Of a DNA stretch of 64,000 nucleotides, positions 26,462 to 34,710 are shown in pieces (position 1 is the first letter of the stretch; each line of letters starts with the position of its first letter). The DNA comes from Streptomyces himalayensis subsp. himalayensis. GTDB lineage: Bacteria > Actinomycetota > Actinomycetes > Streptomycetales > Streptomycetaceae. The notes under the pieces are model-generated. The model had not been told where the DNA came from. It saw nothing but the letters and a program-made list of their open reading frames with translations, and made no database searches. Made by a program: the position numbers and the translations under genes. The stretch is from assembly GCF_013778455.1 (NCBI RefSeq), contig NZ_JACEHE010000016.1, forward strand, positions 172,884 through 236,883, given 5' to 3'.

Positions 26462-28330
26462 GTGGCGCGCGACATCGCGGCTCCCAGCACCGTCCCCACC
26501 CGCCATCAGGAACTGGTCTCGTGGGTCAACGAGATCGCCGAACTGACTCAGCCGGACAGCGTGGTCTGGTGTGACGGATCCGAGGCCGAGTACGAGCGAC
26601 TGTGCGAGGAGCTCGTCGCCAAGGGCACCTTCAAGAAGCTCGACCCGATCAAGCGCCCCAACTCCTACTACGCGGCTTCCGACCCGACCGATGTCGCCCG
26701 GGTCGAGGACCGCACGTTCATCTGCTCCGAGAAGGAGCAGGACGCGGGCCCGACGAACCACTGGAAAGCTCCGGCCGAGATGCGCGCCATCTTTACCGGA
26801 GAACGAGACAGCTTCGCGGGCCGGGACGGCCAGGGCGGGATATTCCGCGGCTCGATGCGCGGCCGGACCATGTACGTGGTGCCGTTCTGCATGGGCCCGC
26901 TCGGCTCGCCGCTCTCCGCGATCGGCGTGGAGATCACCGACTCCGCGTACGTCGCCGTGTCCATGCGCACCATGACGCGCATGGGACAGCAGGTCCTCGA
27001 CGAGCTCGGCTCGGACGGCTTCTTCGTGAAGGCCGTCCACACCCTGGGCGCGCCGCTGGAGCCGGGCCAGGAGGACGTTCCGTGGCCCTGCAACTCCACC
27101 AAGTACATTTCGCACTTCCCGGAGACCCGCGAGATCTGGTCGTACGGCTCCGGCTACGGCGGCAACGCGCTGCTCGGCAAGAAGTGCTACGCCCTGCGCA
27201 TCGCCTCCGTCATGGCGCGCGACGAGGGCTGGCTCGCCGAGCACATGCTGATCCTCAAGCTCACACCACCGCAGGGCGAGTCGAAGTACGTCGCGGCGGC
27301 CTTTCCGTCCGCGTGCGGCAAGACCAACCTCGCCATGCTCGAGCCGACGATCTCCGGCTGGACCGTCGAGACCATCGGCGACGACATCGCATGGATGCGG
27401 TTCGGCGAGGACGGCCGGCTCTACGCGATCAACCCCGAGGCGGGCTTCTTCGGTGTCGCGCCCGGCACCGGTGAGCACACCAACGCCAACGCGATGAAGA
27501 CACTCTGGGGCAACTCGGTCTTCACGAACGTCGCGCTGACGGACGACAACGACATCTGGTGGGAGGGGATGACCGAGGAGATCCCGGCGCACCTCACCGA
27601 CTGGAAGGGCAACGACTGGACGCCGGAGTCCGGGACCCCGGCCGCCCACCCCAACGCCCGCTTCACCGTGCCGGCCTCGCAGTGCCCGATCATCGCGCCC
27701 GAGTGGGAGGACCCGAGGGGCGTGCCGATCTCGGCGATCCTCTTCGGCGGCCGCCGCGCCTCCGCGGTCCCGCTGGTCACCGAGTCCTTCGACTGGCAGC
27801 ACGGCGTGTTCCTCGGCGCGAACGTGGCGTCCGAGAAGACCGCCGCCGCCGAGGGCAAGGTCGGCGAGCTGCGCCGCGACCCGTTCGCCATGCTGCCGTT
27901 CTGCGGCTACAACATGGGCGACTACATGGGCCACTGGATCAACGTCGGCAAGACTGCAGTCTCCAAAGAGGGGGACCAGTCCAAGCTGCCGAAGATCTAC
28001 TACGTCAACTGGTTCCGCAAGAACGACGCGGGCAAGTTCGTCTGGCCGGGCTTCGGCGAGAACAGCCGTGTCCTGAAGTGGATCGTCGAGCGCCTGGAAG
28101 GCAAGGCCGAGGGCGTCGAGACCCCGATCGGCATCCTGCCGACCAAGGAGGCCCTCGACACGGACGGGCTCGACCTGGCCCAGGAGGACCTCGACTTCCT
28201 GCTCAAGGTCGACACCGAGGTCTGGCGCGAGGAGGCCGCGCTGGTCCCCGAGCACCTCAAGACGTTCGGCGACCACACGCCGAAGGAGCTGTGGGACGAG
28301 TACCACGCGCTGGTGCAGCGCCTGGGCTGA
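26462..28330 (+). CDS. pckA: phosphoenolpyruvate carboxykinase (GTP)
   Basis: A 622-residue enzyme that interconverts oxaloacetate and PEP using GTP, in gluconeogenesis and the anaplerotic node. GTP-class signatures are present: the P-loop FPSACGKTN (about 280-288), GDDIAWMRFGEDGRLYAINPEAGFFGVAPGT, the PEP/OAA loop RGRTMYVVPFCMGP and the metal-binding YGGNALLGKKCYALR. Length fits the family (about 610). Start is GTG 26462 with TAGGAGC six bases upstream. Transcribed alone; a terminator follows at 28454-28479. Confidence 0.97.
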   Translation: MARDIAAPSTVPTRHQELVSWVNEIAELTQPDSVVWCDGSEAEYERLCEELVAKGTFKKLDPIKRPNSYYAASDPTDVARVEDRTFICSEKEQDAGPTNHWKAPAEMRAIFTGERDSFAGRDGQGGIFRGSMRGRTMYVVPFCMGPLGSPLSAIGVEITDSAYVAVSMRTMTRMGQQVLDELGSDGFFVKAVHTLGAPLEPGQEDVPWPCNSTKYISHFPETREIWSYGSGYGGNALLGKKCYALRIASVMARDEGWLAEHMLILKLTPPQGESKYVAAAFPSACGKTNLAMLEPTISGWTVETIGDDIAWMRFGEDGRLYAINPEAGFFGVAPGTGEHTNANAMKTLWGNSVFTNVALTDDNDIWWEGMTEEIPAHLTDWKGNDWTPESGTPAAHPNARFTVPASQCPIIAPEWEDPRGVPISAILFGGRRASAVPLVTESFDWQHGVFLGANVASEKTAAAEGKVGELRRDPFAMLPFCGYNMGDYMGHWINVGKTAVSKEGDQSKLPKIYYVNWFRKNDAGKFVWPGFGENSRVLKWIVERLEGKAEGVETPIGILPTKEALDTDGLDLAQEDLDFLLKVDTEVWREEAALVPEHLKTFGDHTPKELWDEYHALVQRLG

Positions 28331-28405
28331 GCAGCCCCCGAACTCCGCAGCCGGCCTGACCTTGCCCTGACCCGCGATGTCGCCACGGCCGGCCGCGGTG
28401 GGGTT

Positions 28406-28479
28406 CTCCTCCGACCGCACGAACGCTCGGAGGAGGCACCCCGTTACCGGCAGGGCCCCGCACAACGGCGTGCGGGGCC
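28406..28479 (+). terminator. two hairpins downstream of pckA
   Basis: The first has 9-bp arms (28406-28414, 28427-28435) and the second a 10-bp GC stem (28454-28463, 28470-28479) followed by GTTGCCTTT. The second fits an intrinsic terminator for pckA. The gap before the next gene otherwise holds GCCTGT/ACAGGC arms around 28526-28549, perhaps part of its promoter. Confidence 0.7.
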
Positions 28480-28595
28480 GTTGCCTTTGTTCACTCAAGT
28501 CCCCCTTGCCTACTGGATCTTCACGCCTGTTTCATATTCATCACAGGCGCATCACTGATCCAGTGGGCGCTCAAGTCAGCCAGTGGGGGGCACAG

Positions 28596-30320
28596 TTGAA
28601 AACAGCACACCGTCCAAGACGTCTCGCGGCCACGCTGCTCGCCGCCGCGCTCGCCGGGACCGGACTGACCGTCGCCGCGGCACCAGCGGCACACGCGGCG
28701 GCGTCCGACGCCGTGGCCAAGCTGCCGATCTCGTCGTACTCGGCGCTGGCGGTCGACTCCGTGCACCAGCGCGTCTACATCGCCGACCAGCGTGACAGCC
28801 AGACCAATGGCACCGTGCTGGTCTACAACTTCCAGGGCCAGAAGGTCACCACCCTCGCCCACGCCAACTCGGTCTCGGGCCTGGCGCTCAGCGCGGACTC
28901 GGCGACGCTGTACGTGGGCGAGCGCGGCCGTATCGTCACGTACGACACGGAGACGCTCGCGCAGAACGGCGCGGTGACCGCCCCGTACGACACCTGCGGC
29001 CGCCAACTCGCCTTCGCGGGCGGCAAGGTGTTCACGACCGACGCGTACGTCTTCCAGAGTTCCTACTGCGCCACGGCGTCGACGGCCCTCGACATGATGG
29101 CGAACGGCACGGTCGGCAGGACCGGCTGGAACGACATCGGCCGGCTCCAGCTGGCCGCGGGCGGGACCAACCGGCTCCTCATGGGCCAGCCGGCCGAGAG
29201 CGGTGCCGCGAACCCGTTCCTCGCCTCCTTCGACGCCAGCGGCGAGACCCTCGTACGCGACGCATCCCGCCGCTTCGCGGACGCCGAAGGCAAGGGCGCC
29301 CTCGCCCTCAAGGACATGGCCGGCAGCACGGACGGCAGCAAGGTCGCGGTCGCCGACGCGGGCCACGGCACCCGGCTGCTGAACTCCGGCGACCTGTCGG
29401 ACGCGGCCGACCAGTACCAGGCGCTGCCCACCGGCGCCAAGGCGAGCGCGGTCGCCTTCAGCGGCGACGGCAGGTACGTCGCCCGCGGCGCCCAGGCCAC
29501 CGGCAGTACCCCCGACCTGCTGGTGCAGGCCGCCGACCCGACGGACGGCACGCCGCCGCTGGAGTTCGTCTTCGAGGGCAGCCTCGACGGCGGCTGGGTC
29601 ACCCCGCGGGGCCTCGCCTGGTCCGCGGACGGCTCGCGGCTCTTCGCCGTCACCCAGAACGGCATCGGCACCGAGTACTGGCTGCATGTCATCCAGCCCC
29701 CGGCTGTCCAGTACGACACCCGCTTCACCGGCGGGCTCAGCAACAGCCCCGCCCAGGCCGTCGCGGGTGAGCCGCTCGCGGTGCGCGGGAAGCTGGAGTT
29801 CGACGGACCCGCGCCCGCCGAGCCGCTGAAGGTCACCGCGACGCGCACGGACGCGAACGGCACCCACGAACTGGGCACCGCCACCGTCAAGGAGGACGGC
29901 ACGTTCACCGTGCTCGACGAGCCCGACCTCGTCGGCGACGCCACGTACAGCGTGTCCTTCCTCGGCGACCTGACCCACCGCCCGGCCCAGGACGTGACCC
30001 ACACGGTGTCCGTCGCCAAGGCGCCCACCTCGATCGCGCTCACCGCTCCGGCGGAATCCGACATGGACACGGGTGTGGAGATCACCGGCAAGCTCACCGT
30101 GCAGGGCAAGACGCCCGCCGAGCGGCCCGTGCTCACGGTCCAGCGCACCGACCGCCTCGGCACCGGCTGGCTGACGTCGGTGACGGTGGCCGCGGACGGC
30201 GCGTTCACGATCAACGACCTGCCGCGCACCAACCGCGATGTGACCTACACGGTCACCTACGCGGGCGACGACCTCCACGAGGCGTCGACGGCGTCGGCGA
30301 CGGTCCTCGTCCGGCGCTGA
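28596..30320 (+). CDS. secreted beta-propeller protein with two Ig-like domains
   Basis: A 574-residue exported protein. A signal peptide (basic LKTAHRPRRL, hydrophobic core, cleavage near AHA-A at about 35) is clear. Residues about 45-390 contain repeated blades of the YVTN/YncE style (DSVHQRVYIADQ, ALSADSATLYVGERG, AFSGDGRYVARGA, AWSADGSRLFAVT). Two Ig-like repeats of about 90 residues end the protein (PLAVRGKLEFDG and VEITGKLTVQGK). There is no LPXTG or anchor. The start is TTG 28596 after GGGGGG. It is likely a binding or structural protein on the cell surface; ligand unknown. Confidence 0.85.
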   Translation: MKTAHRPRRLAATLLAAALAGTGLTVAAAPAAHAAASDAVAKLPISSYSALAVDSVHQRVYIADQRDSQTNGTVLVYNFQGQKVTTLAHANSVSGLALSADSATLYVGERGRIVTYDTETLAQNGAVTAPYDTCGRQLAFAGGKVFTTDAYVFQSSYCATASTALDMMANGTVGRTGWNDIGRLQLAAGGTNRLLMGQPAESGAANPFLASFDASGETLVRDASRRFADAEGKGALALKDMAGSTDGSKVAVADAGHGTRLLNSGDLSDAADQYQALPTGAKASAVAFSGDGRYVARGAQATGSTPDLLVQAADPTDGTPPLEFVFEGSLDGGWVTPRGLAWSADGSRLFAVTQNGIGTEYWLHVIQPPAVQYDTRFTGGLSNSPAQAVAGEPLAVRGKLEFDGPAPAEPLKVTATRTDANGTHELGTATVKEDGTFTVLDEPDLVGDATYSVSFLGDLTHRPAQDVTHTVSVAKAPTSIALTAPAESDMDTGVEITGKLTVQGKTPAERPVLTVQRTDRLGTGWLTSVTVAADGAFTINDLPRTNRDVTYTVTYAGDDLHEASTASATVLVRR

Positions 30321-30347
30321 CCGCGCCGCTGACGCCGTAACGCCTGG

Positions 30348-30816
30348 TCAGAGCGGCCCTCCCCGGTCCTCCAGGTACCGGGTGTGGGACTCCTGGCGGC
30401 GGGCCTCCGTCTCGCGGAGGGCCGCCGCTTGAAGAACTCCTTCAGCTTCGGGGGCGCCTCCGCCACGTCCTCGTCCGTGAGCGCGGACTGGGCGCCGGAG
30501 AGCGCATAGGCCACCGAGATCAGCGTGGCGAAGCCGGAATTGGAGCGGGACGGGTCGGTCGTGCCGTACGTCAGCTTCCCGTCCGTCACCGCCTTGTCGA
30601 TGTCCGACCAGGTGACGTCCTCCGGCTTCCATCCCAGTTCCCGTACGGTGTCGGGCTTCAGGCCGATCGCGACCGGGCTGGACATGACCGGCGTCTCGGA
30701 GACGACCTGCTTCGCGGCCTCCGGGCGCAGCCGCAGGTTTGCCGGCCCCCGACGACGGCTGCCACAACTCCGCCGATCAGCAGCACCGCGAGGACTATTC
30801 CTGCGATACGTCTCAC
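30348..30816 (-). pseudogene. degenerate solute-binding-protein gene (frameshifted and internally deleted)
   Basis: Fragments in different frames resemble one exported protein. A start with a membrane helix (RRIAGIVLAVLLIGGVVAAVV, from GTG 30816) breaks off after about 30 residues. A second frame then encodes PVAIGLKPDTVRELGWKPED and TYGTTDPSRSNSGFATLISV through LKEFFK (near 30430), as in type-II periplasmic-binding domains of streptomycete substrate-binding/VWA-type proteins. The frame is lost again; a third frame gives a plausible tail, RETEARRQESHTRYLEDRG, that may belong to another gene. The intact family is several times longer, so this is a remnant. Confidence 0.7.
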
Positions 30817-30996
30817 ACTTGGGAGCGTGCTCTCGGAACCCGACGTTCCAGGGAGCGATCCGGGTGAACGTGGGGTGACCAACCCATCCCGGTACGCAAC
30901 CGGAACAACTTGCTCCGTCAGATGTGGTGGCGCCCGGTCCGCGCCACGCCGTGGGTGCGCGCGGACCGGGGCCGTCATGGGGACCCGGGGTACGGG

Positions 30997-31446
30997 TCAG
31001 CAGGCGGCGAGTTGGCGGCCGTCCTGCGCGGCCGCGTGCGCGTCCATGCGATGGGCGGCGAGGATCGCGGCCGCGGTGTCGGCGCGCGATGCGGCCACCA
31101 CCAGGGCGCGGCCCGCGAGGGCGTGCGCACGCTGGTGCAGGGCCGCGAGGCGCGGGTCCCGCCCGTCGCCCGACGCGACGGAGGTGCCGCCACCCGTCGC
31201 CGTCACGGCCGCCCGCACCGGCGGCTTCCCGTCGCGCAGCCGGGCCACCTCCTGCGCAAGCTGTTCGGCGGCGGTGTCCAGGTCGGCGTCGGGGCAGAGC
31301 GCGCGCAGGTCGTCGGTGACGGCCAGCAGCGCCGCGAGATGCCCGGCGAGCTGGATGTCCAGCTCCTCCTCCCGGGAGCGGTGCGGGAAGTCCTCGTCGG
31401 CGCCGGCCATCGTGTGGACCGACTTGGTGCGGATCGGTTCGTACAT
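30997..31446 (-). CDS. conserved small actinobacterial protein (SCO4983-family-like)
   Basis: A 149-residue cytosolic protein from ATG 31446 (MYEPIRTKSVHTM) with AGGAGGCC upstream. The N-terminal half is acidic and helical (REEELDIQLAGHLAALLAVTDDLRAL), the C-terminal half Ala/His-rich and helical (LHQRAHALAGRALVVAASRADTAAAILAAHRMDAHAAA). From memory it fits the streptomycete SCO4983 family, whose role is unknown. A promoter with an embedded AT-rich palindrome lies upstream. No metal or catalytic motif can be assigned, although the His residues are suggestive. Confidence 0.75.
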   Translation of the reverse strand: MYEPIRTKSVHTMAGADEDFPHRSREEELDIQLAGHLAALLAVTDDLRALCPDADLDTAAEQLAQEVARLRDGKPPVRAAVTATGGGTSVASGDGRDPRLAALHQRAHALAGRALVVAASRADTAAAILAAHRMDAHAAAQDGRQLAAC

Positions 31447-31478
31447 GGGGATGGCCTCCTGTGCTCTGACAGGAAACC

Positions 31479-31507
31479 ATCCTAGCTTAGATTCAGTCTA
31501 AAGTTGA
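31479..31507 (-). promoter_or_regulatory. promoter with AT-rich 7-1-7 palindrome
   Basis: On the minus strand TCAACT (31502-31507), a 17-bp spacer and TAGGAT (31479-31484) form a -35/-10 candidate. The spacer contains TTAGACTGAATCTAA (31487-31501), an inverted 7-1-7 repeat with six of seven pairs matched. It stands out as an AT-rich island. The shape resembles Fur/PerR-type boxes, but no regulator can be named. Confidence 0.55.
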
Positions 31508-31552
31508 GCCCGTTCGCGGAATGGAGCGCAGGGTTTACACACGGTGAATCGG

Positions 31553-31582
31553 ACGAGGCCCCGGCGGGAGCCGAGGCCTCGT
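31553..31582. terminator. terminator downstream of the aminotransferase gene
   Basis: 12-nt arms (31553-31564, 31571-31582) with one mismatch and a 6-nt loop, just after the stop of the minus-strand aminotransferase gene (31609). Confidence 0.7.
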
Positions 31583-31608
31583 TCACGACCGGAGTGTGAG
31601 GGACACTG

Positions 31609-32820
31609 TCAGGACTGGCTGTAGCCGTCCAGGAACTTCCCGATGCGACCCACCGCGTCCTTCAGATCCGTCACCGACGGCAGCGTGACCACCCGGAAGT
31701 GGTCCGGTTCCGGCCAGTTGAAGCCCGTGCCCTGCACGACCATGATCTTCTCGGCGCGGAGCAGGTCCAGCACCATCTGCCGGTCGTCCTTCACCTTGAA
31801 GACCTTGGGGTCGAGGCGCGGGAAGAGATACAGCGCCCCCTTCGGCTTCACGCACGTCACGCCCGGGATCTGCGTCAGCAGCTCGTACGCCGTGTCGCGC
31901 TGCTCCTTCAGCCGGCCGCCCGGCAGAACGAGATCGTTGATCGTCTGGCGTCCGCTGAGCGCAGCCACCACACCGTGCTGCCCCGGCATGTTCGCGCACA
32001 GCCGCATGTTGGCGAGGATCGTCAGGCCCTCGATGTACGAGTCGGCGTGCGCCCTGGGCCCGGAGATCGCCATCCAGCCGACGCGGTAGCCCGCCACCCG
32101 GTATGCCTTCGACATGCCGTTGAAGGTCAGGGTGAGCAGGTCCGGGGCGACGGCCGCGGTCGGGGTGTGCGTCGCGTCGTCGTAGAGGATCTTGTCGTAG
32201 ATCTCGTCCGAGCAGACGAGGAGGTTGTGGCGGCGGGCGATGTCCGTCAGGCCGCGCAGCACCTCTTCGCTGTATACGGCGCCCGTCGGGTTGTTCGGGT
32301 TGATGATCACCAGCGCCTTGGTGCGGTCGGTGACCTTGCGCTCGATGTCGGCGAGATCCGGCATCCAGTCGGACTGCTCGTCGCAGCGGTAGTGCACCGC
32401 CGTGCCGCCGGACAGCGAGACCGCGGCCGTCCACAGCGGATAGTCCGGCGCCGGGACCAGCACCTCGTCGCCGTCGTCGAGCAGGCCCTGCATGGCCATC
32501 ACGATGAGCTCGGAGACGCCGTTGCCGATGAAGACGTGCTCGACGTCCGTCTCCACGCCCAGTGTCTGGTAGTGCATCATCACCGCGCGGCGCGCCGCGA
32601 GCAGGCCCTTCGCGTCTCCGTAGCCATGGGCGCCGGAGAGGTTGCGGAGCATGTCCTCGAGGATCTCGGGCGGGCACTCGAAGCCGAACGCGGCCGGATT
32701 GCCGGTGTTCAGCTTGAGGATGCGGTGTCCTGCCGCCTCGAGCCGCATCGCCTCCTCGAGAACCGGGCCCCGGATCTCGTAACAGACGTTGGCGAGCTTG
32801 GTCGACTGGATCACCTGCAT
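31609..32820 (-). CDS. PLP-dependent aminotransferase (alanine-type, fold I)
   Basis: A class I/II aminotransferase of about 403 residues. The PLP lysine is in TFNGMSKAYRVAGYRVGWM. Other marks are NTGNPAAFGFECP, GYGDAKGLLAARRAV, NPNNPTGAVYS and SDEIYDKILYDD. It is closest to the AlaA/AlaT group, which transfers between alanine and 2-oxoglutarate. ATG 32820 (MQVIQSTKLANV) is where the conserved family sequence starts; GTG 32871 would add 17 residues. Neither has a good ribosome site. Confidence 0.88.
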   Translation of the reverse strand: MQVIQSTKLANVCYEIRGPVLEEAMRLEAAGHRILKLNTGNPAAFGFECPPEILEDMLRNLSGAHGYGDAKGLLAARRAVMMHYQTLGVETDVEHVFIGNGVSELIVMAMQGLLDDGDEVLVPAPDYPLWTAAVSLSGGTAVHYRCDEQSDWMPDLADIERKVTDRTKALVIINPNNPTGAVYSEEVLRGLTDIARRHNLLVCSDEIYDKILYDDATHTPTAAVAPDLLTLTFNGMSKAYRVAGYRVGWMAISGPRAHADSYIEGLTILANMRLCANMPGQHGVVAALSGRQTINDLVLPGGRLKEQRDTAYELLTQIPGVTCVKPKGALYLFPRLDPKVFKVKDDRQMVLDLLRAEKIMVVQGTGFNWPEPDHFRVVTLPSVTDLKDAVGRIGKFLDGYSQS

Positions 32821-32932
32821 GTCCGCGAGCTTACGGGCGTCTGGCCGGATTCGCTCCGTGTTATCCGACACGTGAGACGTGGGCTTTGGGTGGGTATGGG
32901 CTCTCGACTGCGCCCCCAGCCCCTGGATTCTC

Positions 32933-32938
32933 TACAAT
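32933..32938 (+). promoter_or_regulatory. -10 element of a probably leaderless transcript
   Basis: TACAAT ends eight bases before the ATG at 32947, the distance at which transcription starts. No ribosome site is visible between. This predicts a leaderless mRNA starting at or one to two bases before the start codon. Confidence 0.55.
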
Positions 32939-32946
32939 TCCCGCCC

Positions 32947-33702
32947 ATGTCTTGGCACCCTCACCACGGCACTGATGCCTACGACGCAAACAGCGCGAAC
33001 CATACGCATAGTGCGTACGGCGCTATCGGCCCGCATCCGGACCACGGTGACACGCAGAATCTGCCGGCTGTGTACCACCCGTACGGGGACACGACCCAGG
33101 CCGCCTACGACGGATACGAGGATCCAGCGGCCGCACACGGCTGGCAGGAGCCCTCGGCGGACGGCGGGGGCGTGTACGGGGACGCCGATGGTGCATACGC
33201 CGATGGTGCGTACGAGGACGGCCGCGGTCGGTACGAGAGCGGTGTCGAGCATGACGACGGTGCGGCTTTCGGCGGTCGGTCGCGCCGCCGCCGCAGTCGG
33301 ACGGGCAGCCGTGTGCTCATAGTGGGCGCGGCGGCCTGCATAGTGTGCGCGACCGCCTTGATCGCGTGGCTTTCCGGCGCGGGGTCCTCCGGAACCCCTG
33401 AGCCCGGAAGCCGGGAGACCGAGCAGAATCAGCAGAACCAGCAGGTCGAGGACGCGGAGCCGAGCCCCGACCAGACCGGCTCGACTGCTGCCGAGCCCAC
33501 CGCCGACCCGGCCGCCGGGGCCCCGGAAGCCGCGAGCCCGACCGCATCGGTGAGCACTTCCGGGACCGGCGACGAGACGAAGGAGCCCACGACGCAGGCG
33601 CCCACGACCACGGCGGCCTCCTCCGCGTCGAGCGGTCCGGGCAACGGGAACTCGGGCGGCAACCCGGGCCACGGGCAGGGGTCGACCAAGGGGCCGAAGT
33701 AA
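32947..33702 (+). CDS. single-pass membrane protein with disordered Tyr/Asp-rich N-terminus and Ser/Thr/Pro-rich exterior
   Basis: A 251-residue protein. Residues 1-115 are cytosolic, rich in Asp, Gly, Tyr, His with repeats like YADGAYEDG. A basic stretch RSRRRRSRTGSR precedes one transmembrane helix (about 120-143, VLIVGAAACIVCATALIAWL), and the rest is an extracytoplasmic low-complexity tail of Glu, Gln, Thr, Ser, Pro and Gly. No enzymatic motif. ATG 32947 with a -10 box eight bases upstream suggests leaderless translation. It is divergent from the aminotransferase gene. Function unknown. Confidence 0.8.
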   Translation: MSWHPHHGTDAYDANSANHTHSAYGAIGPHPDHGDTQNLPAVYHPYGDTTQAAYDGYEDPAAAHGWQEPSADGGGVYGDADGAYADGAYEDGRGRYESGVEHDDGAAFGGRSRRRRSRTGSRVLIVGAAACIVCATALIAWLSGAGSSGTPEPGSRETEQNQQNQQVEDAEPSPDQTGSTAAEPTADPAAGAPEAASPTASVSTSGTGDETKEPTTQAPTTTAASSASSGPGNGNSGGNPGHGQGSTKGPK

Positions 33703-33710
33703 GCCGGTCT

Positions 33711-33810
33711 CAACTCCTGACGGAAAGAGCCTGACGAAAGAGTCCGGCAAAGGAGCCTGACGAAAGGGTCTGGCAAAGGAGCTTGACAATGAAGCCCGGC
33801 GGAAAAGACG
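33711..33810. repeat. imperfect 26-27-bp tandem repeat upstream of the alkB-like gene
   Basis: Two similar copies of AGCCTGACGAAAGAGTCCGG with AAAGG tails (from about 33728 and 33754) and a third diverged copy (from about 33780, containing TTGACAATGAAG) follow the stop of the membrane protein gene. A partial unit precedes them. Confidence 0.65.
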
Positions 33811-33890
33811 CTGCTCTTTGCTCCGTTCGGGGGTTCTGCCCCACTCCCTTAATAGATCGCATGTTCGGTAACGGTGGGTACGCTGGAGCC

Positions 33891-34631
33891 ATGCCCGCGC
33901 ACCTTCATGGACTCCAGGGTTCGCTGTTCGACCAGACCGACGACATCCGTCTCGGCCCGCTGACGGGCGTACGCAGGATCGTGCTGGGCGACGGAGCATG
34001 GATCGACGTGCTGCCAGGGTGGCTGCACGGCTCGGACGCGCTCTTCGAGCACCTGGCCGACGTGGTGCCCTGGCGCGCCGAGCGCCGCCACATGTACGAG
34101 CAGGTGGTGGACGTGCCGCGACTGCTCGCCTACTACGGCGCCGACGACCCCCTCCCGCACCCCGTCCTGGACGAGGCACGGGCCGCCCTGTCCGCGCACT
34201 ACGACGCCGAACTCGGCGAACCCTTCGCCACCGCGGGGCTCTGCCTCTACCGCGACGGCCGCGACAGCGTCGCCTGGCACGGCGACCGGATCGGCCGCGG
34301 CGCCCGCGAGGACACCATGGTCGCCATCCTGTCCGTGGGCACACCGCGTGATCTGCTGCTGCGCCCGCGCCACCCGGCGGGCGGAGCTGCCGGGAGCGGG
34401 GGCGAGGGCGGCGAGGGCCGGAGTGGAGGCAAGGGCAGCGAGGGCCGGAGCGGGGGCAAGGGCGGCGAGGGCCGGAGCGGCCGCGCGAACCTGCGGCAGT
34501 CGCTCGGCCACGGCGATCTGATCGTGATGGGCGGCTCCTGCCAGCGCACCTGGGAACACGCGGTGCCGAAGAGCGCGCGTGCGACGGGGCCGCGGATCAG
34601 CATCCAGTTCCGCCCGCACGGGGTCGGCTGA
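33891..34631 (+). CDS. AlkB-like 2-oxoglutarate/Fe(II) dioxygenase
   Basis: A 246-residue enzyme likely to demethylate alkylated nucleic acid bases. The iron ligands are His130 and Asp132 (AWHGDRIG) and His223 (TWEHAVPKS); the 2OG-binding Arg is in RISIQFRPH. Residues about 164-200 are a Gly/Glu/Arg/Ser/Lys-rich low-complexity insert made of an in-frame repeat in the DNA. ATG 33891 follows CTGGAGCC; an upstream in-frame ATG at 33783 lies in the repeat region and is less likely. No ada gene is adjacent. The C-terminal half otherwise keeps the jelly-roll features. Confidence 0.9.
   Translation: MPAHLHGLQGSLFDQTDDIRLGPLTGVRRIVLGDGAWIDVLPGWLHGSDALFEHLADVVPWRAERRHMYEQVVDVPRLLAYYGADDPLPHPVLDEARAALSAHYDAELGEPFATAGLCLYRDGRDSVAWHGDRIGRGAREDTMVAILSVGTPRDLLLRPRHPAGGAAGSGGEGGEGRSGGKGSEGRSGGKGGEGRSGRANLRQSLGHGDLIVMGGSCQRTWEHAVPKSARATGPRISIQFRPHGVG
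34378..34480. repeat. in-frame repeat inside the alkB-like gene
   Basis: Repeating blocks of GGCGAGGGCCGGAG and GGCAAGGGC encode GEGRSGGKGSEGRSGGKGGEGRSG. The insert lies between the HxD motif and the distal His, so it probably forms a flexible loop on the enzyme surface. Confidence 0.8.
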
Positions 34632-34690
34632 GCACCGCTCGTACGTCCAGGGCGGCCGCAGGCGGTGCGCTGAGCAGCGCTCGTACGCCC
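34627..34690. repeat. 42-bp-spaced direct repeat spanning the alkB-like stop
   Basis: GCTGAGCACCGCTCGTACG (from 34627) recurs as GCTGAGCAGCGCTCGTACG (from 34670), both followed by CC and GGGCGG. The first TGA is the gene's stop. The spacing of 42 is a multiple of three, so the frame does not change here. Confidence 0.7.
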
Positions 34691-34710
34691 CGGGCGGACC
34701 CGGGGCGGAG

